A DNA stretch of 64,000 bases from Clitoria ternatea (GCA_037962975.1 CM075672.1:124544001-124608000), one strand, 5' to 3'; numbered from the stretch's first letter, positions 35,833-48,714 are shown. Notes: a model not told the origin generated them from the letters alone. Program-made: numbers and translations.

Positions 35833-37293
35833 TGTTAATCAAGTGGCCTAAATTACTCAAGATGAGGGGTGAATTAAGTATTGAAAATTTTACTTGGAAT
35901 GCTTTTGAAATTGATTCTTTAACAAATATGCTTAATGATGATGGTAAATATAATCGCAAGTAATAACAACTTATAACAAAGCAAAACAACAAATACTTAA
36001 TATATGCCAAGTAAATTTACTCAAGGGTTAAAGTAGTTTGTTTCAAATAAATTTAGCAACCAAGTTATAGACACAACAAGTTAAGCAAGTAACTTAAATG
36101 CATAAACTTAAAAGAGTTTAGGGAAGAGAAATTTGCAAATCGATATAACGAGTTTCACCACACCGGTGTACGTCTCGCCTTCAAGTAACCCACTTGAAGG
36201 ATTCCACTATTGGAGATTAGAGATACAAACTTTGAGCAATTGTAGCTTCCTAGTGTCCCATACCCAAGAACTCAATTCTCACAAGTATAAGGGTAACTCA
36301 CCTAATCTCTCAATCTCACACTTTACAAGGTTGAAACCCAACCCAAGCTTCTAGGATTTTAGGTATTTGAGATTTCAAGGTTAACTCTTCAAAAGAGTGG
36401 ATATTATAAATTTAATGCTCAAAGTAAATAGCTCATAAGGTAATCTCACAAGAGAAACTTTACAAAGTAAGGAACAGAGAGCTTTGAAGAAGAAGAGAGA
36501 ATGAGATGCTTGCTTGCAAAAATTGTGTGTTTCTAAACGTTTACTTTTCTTCTATTTATAGCCAAGTCTTCAAGTATTTTTCCATTAAATAAATGCTCCA
36601 CTGATCCTTGATTTATGCAATGGAAGTCATGTTTTCTTGTTTCATGTAATGGATTCTCCACTTGTCTCCCAATTCCATGATTTAAGGCTTACTTTCTATA
36701 GTGGTTCTATACTTTGCGTAATGTTGTTTCTCTGATTCAACTTTCAACTTCAAGTAACAAATTTTAACTAGATGAATGGATTCATTTTCACCATGAATGG
36801 ATTCATTTAGTGTATTTTGACATTCAATAGTATATGAATGGATTCATGACTCGTTTGAAAAGATTCAGACCTTCAAAATTACGTATATTTAGCTCCTGGG
36901 CATGCATGAATCGATTCATGCTAGTGTGAATCGATTCAGCCCTTCAAAAAACACATCCTAGGTTCATTTAACACGTATAAATCGATTTAGGAAGGGATGA
37001 ATCGATTCATCCACCTGATTTTTCACTTTTTGCATACTTTTTCACCCTTTTTGAGATGTAATTTCATATACCTTGGTTCCTTTGCTCCTTGGGCACTTTG
37101 ATGATCATTTTTTGCTTTTTTTAAACCTTTTTGAATGCCTTAACATGTATCCTTGATGTTCATCAATCCTTATGCATTTAATTCTTGATTTCTTGACCCG
37201 TATTAACTTAATCTTCATGATTCGCTTCTAATTTCTCATTAATTGCTTTACATTTCATCCTTTGATATCCATTAACTTTCATATCATCAAACA
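35833..37293 (-). repeat. Lone LTR of a Sirevirus-like copia element
   Basis: 1.46 kb, starting TGTTAATC and ending ATCAAACA on the plus strand. It matches the reverse complement of the element C LTR in patches, for example the stretch CTTGAAGGATTCCACTATTG near 36190 and the GGGGTGAATT end. On the minus strand TATAAATAG is at 36561-36553, with palindromes GAATCGATTC and GAATGGATTC upstream at 36770-37010. I see no clear target duplication, so one end may be misplaced or deleted. Confidence 0.75.
36770..37010. repeat. GAATCGATTC / GAATGGATTC palindrome array in the lone LTR
   Basis: About seven copies of palindromes centred on ATCGAT or its variant ATGGAT, upstream of the TATA box as in element C but with different outer bases. 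Confidence 0.75.
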
Positions 37294-37453
37294 TTAAAGA
37301 TGGTATTATTACCTTAGTTAATGTAAAATTTGCTCATCAGTTAGCAAATATATTAACAAAAGCTTGTAACCGCACCTATTTTTCAAAAGTTATTCAAGAT
37401 GGGAATCAAAAACATTTATTCTTCATCTCAAAGGGGAATATTATTTATAAAAA
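37294..37453 (+). pseudogene. Copia RNase H tail
   Basis: The frame IKDGIITLVNVKFAHQLAN continues as ILTKA, the usual C-terminus of copia RNase H. The middle of RNase H is missing between 35832 and here. A purine-rich stretch (CTCAAAGGGGAA) follows near 37430, probably the polypurine tract. Confidence 0.7.
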
Positions 37454-37540
37454 TAGTTAGTTAGTCTATTACCTAAGTTAGTTTTGGTTAGTTATTCTTG
37501 ATATAAATATTTCTTCTATCTTTTGATTATAATTCAATAA

Positions 37541-38014
37541 TGTAACATCCCAATTTTTATTTAAATATCCAATTAAGGGAAATAAATGACAAATAATTAT
37601 GTGTGGAAAGATTAATGTCCCAAAAGAGTGAAAATAAATTAATTGGGATTTATTATGATTTTTCATAATTTACTAAGCTCGACGTGCTAAAAAAATACCT
37701 AAACGAAAATTTGTTAAGGAGAAAAGGTCTATCAAAATTTTTAAACCACTCTAGTGTTTCTCTGAAATTCTTACCCTTCCTTTTAGATTTCAAGTTTCAC
37801 TAAAGCATTTCACACTCTTACCTCAAGTGTTCTCAAAATGCTACCCTCAATGGTATAGAGAAGGGAATTATCTAAGAAGTTTTGAAAGGAGGAAAACTCA
37901 AGATGACAAAACTTAAGAAAGAATGAAAGACAAACTTAAAAGGCTCAACAATTAAAAGTAACTCAAAGAGGAATATTTTTGGATTTTTCATATGACAAGT
38001 CACAAAATAAGAAA
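37541..38014 (+). repeat. Fragment beginning like a gypsy LTR
   Basis: 474 bases starting TGTAACATCCCAATTTT, the same start as the element A LTR, then unlike it. It is cut off by element E at 38015. No coding content. Confidence 0.5.
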
Positions 38015-41000
38015 TGTGACGCCCCAAAATTGGGGGTAAATTTTTCACGTTTTATGAATCATTATTCGATACAGAAATAAGGTGGTGAACTTTAAATCAA
38101 CACCCTGGATCTATGAAAAACCTATCTCATATATGGAGATATGAGAAGGCGAGTTAAAAATGATGAATGAGAAATTTTCAATTAAAAACAAAGAAAAGAA
38201 TCATTTAAACTGATGTTGTATGATTGGGTTCAAGAAATTAGGCATCATGAGGTTTAATGATTTTATAATATGTCAAAGGTATTATTAAGATGATACAAGA
38301 AGAAGATTTGATGCAAAAGAGAGTCAAAATAATTAAAACGAAGGCATTTGGGAGGATCAGTCTCAAGCGGATGCCCCACTTGCTTGAGCGAGTTTAGTGG
38401 CCCACGCTTGGGCGAAACCAACAAGCGCGCTTGAGTGAAGAAGAGAAAAGCATCAGGTGTCAATCTCCCTTGAGCGAGCTCCGCTTCGCTTAAGCGAGAT
38501 CATCCCAAAAACAACAGATACCCATTTCGCTTGGGCGAGACAAGACCGCTTGAGAGAAAATGGGACAACACCTCACTATCCATATTTTACTTGAGCGAGT
38601 CTAGGCCCGCCTGAGCGAAAACCTCCCAGAATCAATTTTCTCCTCACTCGCTTGAGTGAATTGCCATACACTGGCCATTTTGCTTGAGCGAAAATGGCCT
38701 AGTGGCTCTCCTACTCACTCTTGCTCGGGCGAGGCCCTTCCCACCTGAGCAAATTGTGGCCAGTGGCCACACCCCTGTTTCATGAGGATCTCGCTTGAGC
38801 GAGATCACCACTCGCTTGAGCGAGATCACCACTCGCTTAAGCGAGTTATGTAGGAACAGCAAAAACATGAAGATTTCACACAACTCATTGATCAAATTTC
38901 ATTTCTTGCCAATTATGACCTAAGTTAACTTATCAATTATGGCAATTCATACATACAATAGCTAATTATTGATCATACATATCCAATTCAATCCTCATCC
39001 ATTCAATGCATGACATTTGAATCATCCTTACATAATCTTCATAAAATGCTACAAGTTATGAAACACACTATTCATTCATAAAATTTATCATGAACAAGTA
39101 TCACAATTCATTATCTTACATCACTTAGGTCATTAATAAAAATTAGTCATACACACCAAGTTCCAATTTTCCTACATGACCCTCAAGATCATCAAACTAC
39201 CATCTAGATGGCAAAATAAGCATAAATGTACACTATATGCTACACAAAAATCTAGATTTGCCAGCCAAGGCATTTCCTCTACACCTATTTACCTCTTTCA
39301 TCAAGATGTACTTCAAAAGATTCACTCCACCCATGAGTGCCTTGCATCATAAGTCTAAAAAGTAGGCAACATGGGAGAGTGAGTCATAAATTCCAAAAGA
39401 ATAAATATGAATACCATGTGATCATGTGCATATGTATCACAACATGTATACTTTGCATTCACACATTATTCATCATCAACTATCATCACATAATGCAAAC
39501 ATCTTTATAAATCAAGCAAGTATACAATCATACACATGATTTAGTCCTTCAACAAATTAGACTATTACACATCACTTCATTTTACTCAAATTCTTAATTC
39601 ATTTTCTCACCCATAACACAACCATCATCACATCTCATCACCTTTGGCATACTTCCTTGCTATATGCAAATGCTCTTAAGCTAATGCATATGCCCAACAG
39701 ATTAATTCAACAATTGCAGATCTGACTGTGGGAATATAAACCCCAATTGTGGGACTCAAGTATGATCATCTAACCATACCCCTACTGTAGTAGTAAAATA
39801 TGTACACTTATCATCAAATTGCATGCATTTCACCAATCTTTTACTGGTACCAAACTGCATCGCCTATTTATGCAACACCTGCTCATTTTCACCATGACCA
39901 CGGTAATATATATTCAACATATAGTGTTGCAGGCCAACCATGAGTCATATCATGGCAGCTATGATCCCAAGGACCACCGGGGACACCTGCTCATCAAGAG
40001 CCACCCCTATAAGGGTCAACCACATGTGGCTCCCTGTAGCACAACATGGACAGCTTCGTGACTTACACACTGAGTCATAGGGGAAATAACAAATTGCTCA
40101 TGCACAGAGCCGCCCTCCCACTAGGCCAACCGGGGGAATCTCCTAAAATTCCAACACCGGCAGCTATGCAGTATGGCATGGATACAAATGCTAATCATAT
40201 GCATTTCTCACTCTATGCATCCTAATCATGCCACTCATCAATCATCATCATCATCACCAATATCACCACAAGGCTTTTAGTGAATTTATTATTGTTGGTT
40301 ATTGTCATTGGGTTAAGTTTTCGTGTGGCATTTTTCAATAGTTCTTATTAACATAATTCAATTCCATCATCAAGCACAACGACATCAATCTTTTAGCATC
40401 AATCAAGGTATGTTATTCATTCACACTTATTCTCATCAAACATTAACTATATTCATTGCAATTCATGGTGGACATGAGTATAACATCGTATTCAAAACAC
40501 CACATTGCTAAACAATCCACACCTCTATATAGCACACCATAATTATTCTAAATGCATCAATGCATGTTGCCAAAACACATCACCAACATCATACACACAT
40601 TGCAATTCTTCATAACACTACAAGCAAGCACATGCATATTGTCACATATAACAATTAAATACTATCCAATTCATGCATTTAGAACATAAAGACTCCTCTC
40701 CTACCTCAAGAGATGAATTCTGATTGATATGACATTCCCGCCTCGTCGTTCAGAATGGGTCCTACATTAATATACATATAAAATCACAATCAATCAACCA
40801 TTATCATATTTACAATTTCATAACATGTATAAAACATGTTTTAGACATCATTCCTTCATTTGTTAGGCTTCGGGAATTCCTTCCCATCAAGCCTCATTCA
40901 ATATATTAAAAGTTACAAAACAACCTTAAGCCTAACATCCATAAGAATGTCCCATTAATCAATACCCATATTCTCAATAATATGTATTTGCTCTCAAATA

Positions 41001-41880
41001 TATTATTCATAACCTATTTATCATTTTCCCAAAATTTCTAAGTTAGGGTTTTACCTAAAACCCAACATTCATAAATAATCACCAACCTTCATCTCCTTCC
41101 AACAACAAGTTCATCTTCCTCATTTATTATCCTCAAAGTTAGCATTTATGATAACCCACTCTAGGGTTTATACATTTATGGCTTCCATTAAATACCCTAT
41201 TCATCTACATTACTCCCCCAAGCTATAATAACTCATAACCAAGGCATTAAATCCATCAAAAATAGTGAGAAAACCTTACCTCGGCCCAAAAACAAAAATG
41301 GGTTCCATGGGAGAGGAAAGCCAAACGAAAATGGAGGGGAGAAGGAGAAGACTTCAAGCTCCAATGGCTTCCTTCAAGCTTTCTCAATTGAAAATGGAGG
41401 AAGAATAAGTCACTGCAAGCTTAGGTTTCAAGAGGAGAAAGATGGAGAGGAAATGAAGAAGGAAAAGAAGAAGGAGTGTTTTGCCAAAAGGGTCAGCAAT
41501 CCAACGAAAAGGAGAAGAGAAAAAGAAGGATTTTGGCTTTAATTTTATTCCTCATATTAATATTTCATCGTTTTACCACAAACAGGATCTCTGTTCGGGC
41601 TCAATACTTTATCTAAAAATTATTCTGAATGTATATTTGGACTCCAAATAATATTCTTAACAGCCCTGACCAATATCATCCTAATCGAATATACTTTTTC
41701 TGACACTCATATTCTAATCGGGCTTAATTTCAACTTATTCGGTTCCAATAAATTATGAGTAGTCCCCAAAATTCTTAATTTAATCATTTCCCATATTTTA
41801 AGACATTAAATAATCCACATACAACTATTTAATAATTATTTCCTTAATTAGTCCTTTATTTTAAAATTTAGGGTGTTACA
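38015..41880 (-). repeat. Element E 3' LTR
   Basis: 3.87 kb on the minus strand, from TGTAACACCC at 41880 to a GGGCGTCACA end at 38015. The ends match the style of elements A and D. The CGCTTGAGCG-type cluster is at 38363-38850. Between 38850 and 41280 is AT-rich sequence with many CATCA words and no gene. The 5' LTR would be right of element F and is not in the window. Confidence 0.8.
38363..38850. repeat. CGCTTGAGCG-type inverted-repeat cluster in element E
   Basis: About fifteen imperfect palindromes. The last three are near-perfect and tandem with a period of about 21 bases (38788-38850, CTCGCTTGAGCGAGATCACC-like units). The CCGAGTG word is not arrayed here. Confidence 0.85.
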
Positions 41881-43568
41881 ATCCACCCAACCAAAAAGAA
41901 AATTTCGTCCCCGAAATTTAACATACCAAATTCGAACGCATTAGGGTACCGTTCCCTTATATCATCTTCACGTTCCCATGTGAACGTCTCCACATTTCCA
42001 TGCTTCCAAGTGACCTTCACCAAAGGTACCAACTTGTTCCACAATTTCTTCATGGAATGCTCAACAATGCGAACAGAAATAGGAGGAATAGACAAGTCAT
42101 CCCGCACATCAACATCATCAACAGCGATCACGTGCAGAGGATCATGGACATATTTCCTCAACTGTGACACATGGAATACATTGTGTAGATTCACGAGATG
42201 CGGAGGGAGTGTAATCTGATAAGCAGCGTCGCCAATCCGCTCCAAAACCTCATAAGGTCCAATGAACCTAGGGCTTAACTTTCCACTTTTCAACGCCCTT
42301 CCAATCCCTTTATCACGCAAGACTCTCAAGAATACGTGATCACCAACTTGAAATTCAAGTGGTTTATGCCTGTTATCATAATAACTCTTCTGTCGGTCCT
42401 GAGCAACTTTTATATTCTCTTGTATCTTCTTAATTTGTTCGGTAGTCTCCTGAACAATCTCCGGCCCTAAAGCCAAATTCTCACTAGTCTCCAACCAACA
42501 TAGAGGCGTTCTACATTTCCTATCATAGAGTGCCTCATAAGGAGCCATACCAATACTACTATGGTAACTGTTGTTATAAGTGAATTCAATTAACAGAAGA
42601 AATCTCTCCCCACATCCATCATACTCCAAAACACAGGCTTTCAACAAATATTCAAGGCTTTGGATAGTCCTCTCAGATTGTCCGTCGGTTTGAGGATGAT
42701 AAGTGGAACTAAGCTTCAACTTAGAACCCAACTCATGATGTAAACTTCCCCAAAATCGAGAAGTAAACCAAGGGTCACGATTGGATATAATACTAGATGG
42801 CACACCATGCAGTCTAACAATCTCCTTTATGTACAATTGAGCTAATCTTTCTAATGAACTATTCATATTTATGGGCAAGAAGTGAGCACACTTCGTCAAC
42901 CGATCCACAATTACCCATATAGCGTCATTTCTAGTACGAGTTCGGGGTAAACCTGAAACAAAGTCCATAGCAATGCTATCCCATTTCCAAATAGGGATCT
43001 CCAAAGGTCTCAAATAACCAGATGGTCTTTGATGCTCAACCTTAGCCTTCTGACAAACAAGGCAAGATGCAACAAAGTTTGCCACATCATGTTTCATACC
43101 GGGCCACCAAAAATTCTTCTTTAAGTCTTGATACATCTTGGTGGAACCAGGATTAATGCTCAATATACTTTTGTGAGCTTCCTCAAGTACACATTTCCTC
43201 AAATCACCACTCAAGGAAACATAAACTCGGCCCTTCACACACCAAATGCCATCATGACCTTCCACTAGAAACAAGTTCTTCCCTTTTTCTTGAGTTCTTT
43301 TCATCTCAACCAAGTATTCATCTTTCGGTTGTTGTAATTTCACAGTTTCAAGAAACACATTAGCAACAGTCAACATTTCAAGGGACATTTTCTTTGGAGT
43401 ATATGTTTCCACACCCACATTCAAGATCCTAAATTGCTCAATCAACTCCATTTCTTTCGCCATGATCATAGAAATATACACTGACTTCTGGCTTAAAGCA
43501 TCGACAACCACATTTGCCTTTCCAGGATGATACCTCAATTTGAACTCATAATCTTTTAGGAACTCCAT
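41868..43568 (-). pseudogene. Element E integrase with chromodomain-like tail
   Basis: 566-codon open frame, the longest in E, starting MEFLKDYEFKLRYHPG at the end of RNase H. The zinc-binding region (HKSILSINPGSTKMY, then CLVCQKAKVEH) is at about 43030-43180. The core has D in IAMDFVSG and E in DGQSERT. The second acidic residue is replaced: codon 263 (42780-42782) reads N in IISNRDP where A and D have SDRDP. The tail has VKVTWKHGNVETFTWERED. The stop is displaced, so the frame runs through the conserved hairpin into the LTR. Confidence 0.85.
41881..41918 (-). other. Conserved hairpin and purine tract before the 3' LTR of element E
   Basis: AATTTCGTCCCCGAAATT at 41901-41918 is the minus-strand equivalent of the hairpin in A and D, 20 bases from the LTR. 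The tract between it and the LTR (TTGGTTGGGTGGAT on the minus strand) is less pure than in A or D. Confidence 0.75.
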
Positions 43569-45165
43569 CCATCACCGTTGGTGCATATTAAGTTCTTTTT
43601 GATCAAACAAGTACTTAAGGCTCTTGTGATCACTAAAGACTAAAAACTTAGAACCATACAAGTAATGTCGCCATAACTTCAAAGCAAACACCATCGCCAC
43701 CAATTCAAGATCATGTGTAGGATAATTGACCTCATGCGGTCACAACTATCTCGACGCATAGGCTATCACTCATTCACACTGCATCAACACACAACCAAGA
43801 CCATGCATAGAAGCATCACAATATACAACAAAGTCATCCAACAAATCAGGCAATGCTAGCACTAGTGCGGTAGTAAGCCTCAACTTCAACTCTTGAAAAC
43901 TTTTTTCACATTCATGGGTCCATACAAATGGTTGATTCTTACGAGTCAACTTCGTCAATGGTAAGGCTAAACGGGAAAATCCCTTAATAAACCTCTGATA
44001 ATAACTGGCAAGACCAAGAAAACTTCTTATTTCTGTCACGGATGTCGGTCTTTCCCAAGCCATAACAGCTTACACTTTTGATCTATCAACAACAACTCCA
44101 TCACCGGAAATCACATGACCAAGAAAAGAAATCTCATTCATCTAGAATTCACATTTAGAGACCTTAGCATACAATTCTTTCTATCTAAGAATGGATAACA
44201 CAAGGTGAAGATGCCTTTCATGCTCTTCATGGCTCTTCGAGTATACCAAAATATCATCAATAAATACAATAAATTGATCAAGATATTCATGGAAGATGCG
44301 ATTCATGTAATCCATGAAAATTGAGGAGTATTTGTCACTCTGAATGGCATCACTACATACGCATATTGTCCATATCGTGTTCAGAAGGCAGTTTTAGGAA
44401 TGTCCTCGGTCTTCACCCGAATTTGGTGATATCCGGAACGTAAGTCAATCTTAGAAAACACAACGGCACCCTTCAATTGATCCAAAAGATCATCAATGTG
44501 AGGAAGAGGATATTTGTTCTTGATGGTTAACTTATTGAGTTGGCGATGGTCAATGCACAATCTCATGATTCCATCCTTCTTTTTCACCAATAATACAGGA
44601 GCACCCCAAGGAGACACACTTGGGCGGATAAACTCTCGTTGAAGTAATTCCTCGACTTACTTCTTTAATTTGGCCAACTCTATAGGAGACATCCTATAAG
44701 GAGCTCTAGAAATAGGTTCAGCACTAGGAATGAGATCAATAGAGAATTCCACTTCACGTGGAGGAGGCAAACCCAGAATCTCATCCAGAAAAATGTCAGA
44801 AAATTCAAAAACAATAGGGATTTCACAAGATTGGGAAGTACCATTTCCATCAACCATGCAGAACATCAAAAGAAGCTGAGAGATACCTTGTAGATCATAG
44901 TCTTCAGCGTTAGAAGTCGGAAAAATCACCGTCTTATTATGACAATCCACTAAGACTTTGTTAGCAGATAACCAATCCATGCCTAGAATAATGTCTAGGT
45001 TTTTCATAGGTAAGCACACGAGGGATACGACAAACTTCCTTCCCTCAAGTTTTATCTTGACATTCTCACATCGAGTCACCGATCTCAAACAAGTACAGGT
45101 CAGTGTAGTCACTATTATAGAACCTCTCATCATGCAAATAGGCACTTTCAAGCGCCTCACAAATC
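43569..45165 (-). pseudogene. pol: Element E protease, RT and RNase H
   Basis: Protease core DSGATHSF is near 45200 at the end of the gag frame. A frameshift near 45165 moves the rest to another frame (45160-44657: LDIILGMDWLSANKVLVDC). RT is at 44617-44381 (SPWGAPVLLVKKKDG, DLRSGYHQIRVK). A second frameshift lies near 44380. The FIDD box is at 44253-44264. The RT end and RNase H start are at 44063-43770 (FLGLASYYQRFIKGFS, VVYCDASMHGLGCVLMQ). Stops occur near 44640, 44080 and 43750. Confidence 0.82.
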
Positions 45166-46448
45166 CTTGGAAATAAATGAGTGCGTAGCACCAGAATCAA
45201 ATATAACATCTACCAAAGTGCCAAGGATTTCACACTTACCATGAATAAGATCGTTAGCTTATGCAGCTTCTTCATCGGTAACGGCAAAGTCTCTTCCAGC
45301 TGCTTGTGGTTGATCACCACCATTTTGGTTACCATTCCTTCCACCGTGGCCATTGCCTCGACCTTTGCCATTTCTTCCACCATTATGGTTTCCACCACGG
45401 CCATCATTACGGCCACTATTATGACCATTACCGTTTTCACAACCACGGCCTCCAAAGCCACCATGGCCTCCACAGTTACCATTAGGGTTCACACGAGCAA
45501 GAATATCAACATTAGCATTCCTTGCATTGAATGGGCAATTAGGGCGGATATGCCCCGGTTGATTGCATTGGTAGCATACCACGTCATCCTGAGGACAATC
45601 TCTTGTCAAGTGATTAGCACCACACTTGAAACAAGTAAGGCCTTGGACATTGCCACGACCTTGGTTACCAACTTGATGACCACCTCTAAAAGCACCACAT
45701 CCTCTTGCATTTGGGGATCCACCATGAAAGAATTTCTTCTTCTTGAATTGACCATGTCTCTTGAAATCAGAGAATTACCCCTTCAACTTAGACTCATGCT
45801 TGCCATGACTCGAAGGAGTCATATCATCTTCTTCATAAATACAACACTTGTTCACAAGCGTCGGAAAGCTTCTTATCTCTTGGTGCCAAATAGCCAGCTT
45901 GATCTCAGGCCTCAAACCATTTTCAAACTTCACACACTTTGATGCCTCGGTACCCTCTTGTTGATAAGGAGGATAGAACACACAAAGCTCATCGAACTTA
46001 GAGGCATACTCCTCAACAGTTATATTACCCTGCTTAAGCTCCATGAACCCAAGCTCTTTCTTGCTTTTGTAGCTATCCGGAAAATATTTCTTCAAGAACT
46101 CAACCTTGAAGTTTTCCCAAACCAAGGGAATATCAGCAGATATCATGCGCCCCCTAGTAAGACGCCACCATGCTTTGGCTTCATCATGGATCATAAAGAC
46201 CGCATACTCATTTTTTGTGCTTCAAAACACTCAAAGCTTGCATAAATTCTTTCCAAATCGTTGATCCATGCATAAGCATCCTCAGGTTTATAACCTCCAT
46301 GAAATTTAGAAGGTTTCCTCTTGAGAAACAGATCAAGACCTTGGGCACCTTATCCCACATTCAGTTAGCCTTGTCTTTCCAAGAGGTCAGCAAAGTGATT
46401 CAAGGCGTGTGCGATAGCAGCAGCCTTACGATTTGGTCTACTAGCCAT
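45166..46448 (-). pseudogene. gag: Element E gag
   Basis: Starts at ATG 46448 (MASRPNRKAAAIAHALNHFADL). Two TAA stops occur near 46360. A one-base loss in a run of A (T on the plus strand, 46211-46216) shifts the frame just before the capsid block 46194-45775 (AWWRLTRGRM, FMELKQGNITVEEYASKF). Two CCHC knuckles, CFKCGANHLTRDC and CYQCNQPGHIRPNC, lie at 45533-45633. A glycine, asparagine and histidine-rich linker (45500-45300) follows before the protease. Confidence 0.82.
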
Positions 46449-46697
46449 ATCTCAAGCCTATACATCAAAACATGGTTCACACATGAGTAGTCTAGACCAA
46501 ACAATAAATTCTCAACCTATAAACTCAAAGATTTCAACATTCATTGGTCCATCATGCATCACATCATATAATCATGTCAACCTTAATATATAGTCACAAC
46601 ATATTCATTATTAAAGGTAAATAGTGTAGGGAATCTTGGTCGGACTCAACAACAAGTACACCAATTTCAATTCGATAACAAACAGCCACAAATCAAT
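46449..46697 (-). other. Element E leader fragment
   Basis: 250 AT-rich bases upstream of gag. No primer site and no gene recognised. Confidence 0.55.
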
Positions 46698-46935
46698 TGA
46701 TAAGTGCTTTATAATACAATAAATTAGGTCTAAATTGCTTAGGATTTTAGTCATTATCCACTGTATTTCCTTCTTTTATTATGATTTTTGCTTTCTTTCC
46801 ACTCTAGTCTACTTAGGTATGTTATTTTACAGGAATTAAGGTAATAAAAGGTCAAAAACAAGAGAAAAGCGACCATAAAATGATAAAGAAACAAGAAGAA
46901 CAAGCCCAAAGTGGAAAGAATTCTCTTTTTAAAGC

Positions 46936-47010
46936 TGAAATCCGACTCAGAAAGCTGAAATCCGACTCAGAGCAATGAAATCCGACTCAGAGCAATGAAA
47001 TCCGACTCAA
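46936..47010 (+). repeat. Short tandem units with AATCCGACTCAG, four copies
   Basis: Units of 19-20 bases with the core GAAATCCGACTCAGA. Four copies are in this LTR and three in the 3' LTR (52240-52295). Confidence 0.88.
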
Positions 47011-47930
47011 AATAGGCCAAATCCGAGTGGGATAACTCAGAAATGACCAAATCCGAGTGGAAAGACTCAGAGTAGAGCATTGCCGAGTGGAATACTGCAC
47101 TGTTGGAGAAAATCCGAGTGAAATGTTTCCTGTCAAAGCCATTCCGAGTGATAAATGGCTGACTCGAGTGAAGGATCAATGCTAAAAAGGAATAAGTCTC
47201 GGTTTTAGGAAAATCCGATTGGAAGCTGTCCGAATGCAATAATTCTGAGTGAAAAAAGGAACTGAGCTTTAATAAAAGCTACCCAAAGGTATTTTCCGAG
47301 TGAAAGGATTGCTGATTGAAGTGAATCCGAGTGGGAATTTGCTGATTGAAGTAAATCCGAGTGAAGAATGCTGACTGAAGCAGGTCTGACTAAAGAACAA
47401 GTGCTTTTCTGGGCAAATCTGTCCCGAATGAGTTGATTCCGAGCAGAAGAAGCCACTGAATGAATAAGTGTTGAATAAGAAGGTGAATCCGAGTGGTTTC
47501 ATTCGGAGATGGCATTGTCAAGCAGAACAAAGCATTTCCGAGTAATGCCTTAAGCAAGCAAGGAAAATCCGACCAAGAGTGAATCATACTCGGTCAGATT
47601 CCAACCCTTCAAGTACAAGTTTCTGAGTAAAAGTGGAGGCCATTCCGAGTGAGAAACAAGAAGGCACTTCCGAGTGAATTCCAAAGAAAAATCCGAGCAA
47701 AGTTTTAACCGAGTGGTTCAGATTCAGAGACAGCCGAGTGAAAATGTTTGGGAACCGATTGAATAAATTCTGATCCTGAGTGAGTCTTCAATCAGTTCTG
47801 AATGAACTCCATGAACCTGAGCCGAGTGAATGGTTTCAGTCGGATTCGAGTCCCTCTTCAGTCAATTCCGAGCAACACAAGCAAATCCGAGCAAGGATTC
47901 TCCGAGTGAAACAGTGAAAAAGAGAACCTC
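47000..47930 (+). repeat. CCGAGTG array in the 5' LTR of element F
   Basis: Dense array, usually in the context AATCCGAGTGGAA or ATTCCGAGTGAAA, in the sense direction. Matching copies are at 52295-52880 in the truncated 3' LTR. Confidence 0.88.
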
Positions 47931-47931
47931 T

Positions 47932-48015
47932 CGCTTGAGCGAACCTTTATCCACTTGAGCGAGACGGTTTCCTTCAACAAACGCTTAAGCGAGAAACTCT
48001 CGCTCAAGCGAAACC
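47932..48015. repeat. CGCTTGAGCG-type palindromes in element F
   Basis: CTCGCTTGAGCGAA, CACTTGAGCGAG, ACGCTTAAGCGAGA and CTCGCTCAAGCGAA within 85 bases. Confidence 0.82.
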
Positions 48016-48212
48016 GATCGGTTTCCTTAAATACCGACCCCTCAACTCAACACCGAGTGAAGATTTCACTCGGTTATATGTGCGAACAGTACCATTTTTT
48101 ACTCGGTTTTGAGCACAGAAGGCACCCTTTCACTCGGATTTTACAGAAAAGAGAAAACTGACCTACACTCCACAACTCCAAACAACGGATCACTCTACAC
48201 CGTCCTCAAGCC

Positions 48213-48320
48213 ACAACACCGCCCAGACTCCTCTCCACACAACACCGCCCAGACTCCTCTCCACACAACACCGCCCAGACTCCTCTCCAACCAACACCGC
48301 CCAACCGTCCTCACTTCTCA
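48213..48320 (+). repeat. 26-base tandem repeat in element F LTR
   Basis: Three near-identical units with the core AACACCGCCCAGACTCCTCT, then a diverged one. Confidence 0.85.
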
Positions 48321-48668
48321 ACACCGTCTCATTCCCTCTTTTATCCGCTGTCCCTTTTCTCCTCTCCAACCAACACCGTCCAGCAATACCACCCACACTA
48401 TCCAGCAATACCACCAACACCGTCCAGCACTCAGCAAACCACCCTCCAGCAAGCTTTCACTCGGATCTGTGGGAAAATAACATTTTTCCACTCTGAATTT
48501 CATCATTCTGCACCAATCTTCACTAAAATCCAAGCACTGAATTATTGGAAATATTAAAATATGCAAATTGGAAACAAATTGGCACAGCTGGAACTCACAT
48601 GCACCAAAAGTTTCTTCCACTTGCAAATTGAACGCGTTTTCATAGCTGAAATCCTCCATCCATTTGCC

Positions 48669-48676
48669 TATAAAAG
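48669..48676 (+). promoter_or_regulatory. TATA box of the element F LTR
   Basis: TATAAAAG in GCCTATAAAAGCAGCAGC, followed within 50 bases by a long CT-rich tract, a common layout around the transcript start in this group. Confidence 0.6.
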
Positions 48677-48714
48677 CAGCAGCAACCCATCAGCAAAAAA
48701 AAAAAAAAACTTCT

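Larger units (their letters stand above)
38015..46697 (-). mobile_element. Element E: decayed Tekay-type chromovirus, 5' part not in the window
   Basis: Minus-strand element with 3' LTR, pol, gag and part of the leader. Its closest relatives in this window are A and D. At least three frameshifts and several stops are present. No primer site was found in 46449-46697, so that part is presumably beyond element F, which appears to be inserted into the leader or to abut a deletion. Confidence 0.82.

Noticed and set aside
39819..40511. Short ORFs in the AT-rich part of the element E LTR
   Set aside because: They are chance frames in sequence rich in CATCA words, with no homology recognised.
45181..45942. 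253-codon plus-strand ORF
   Set aside because: It is the antisense shadow of element E gag, rich in threonine because of the glycine/asparagine-rich linker on the other strand.
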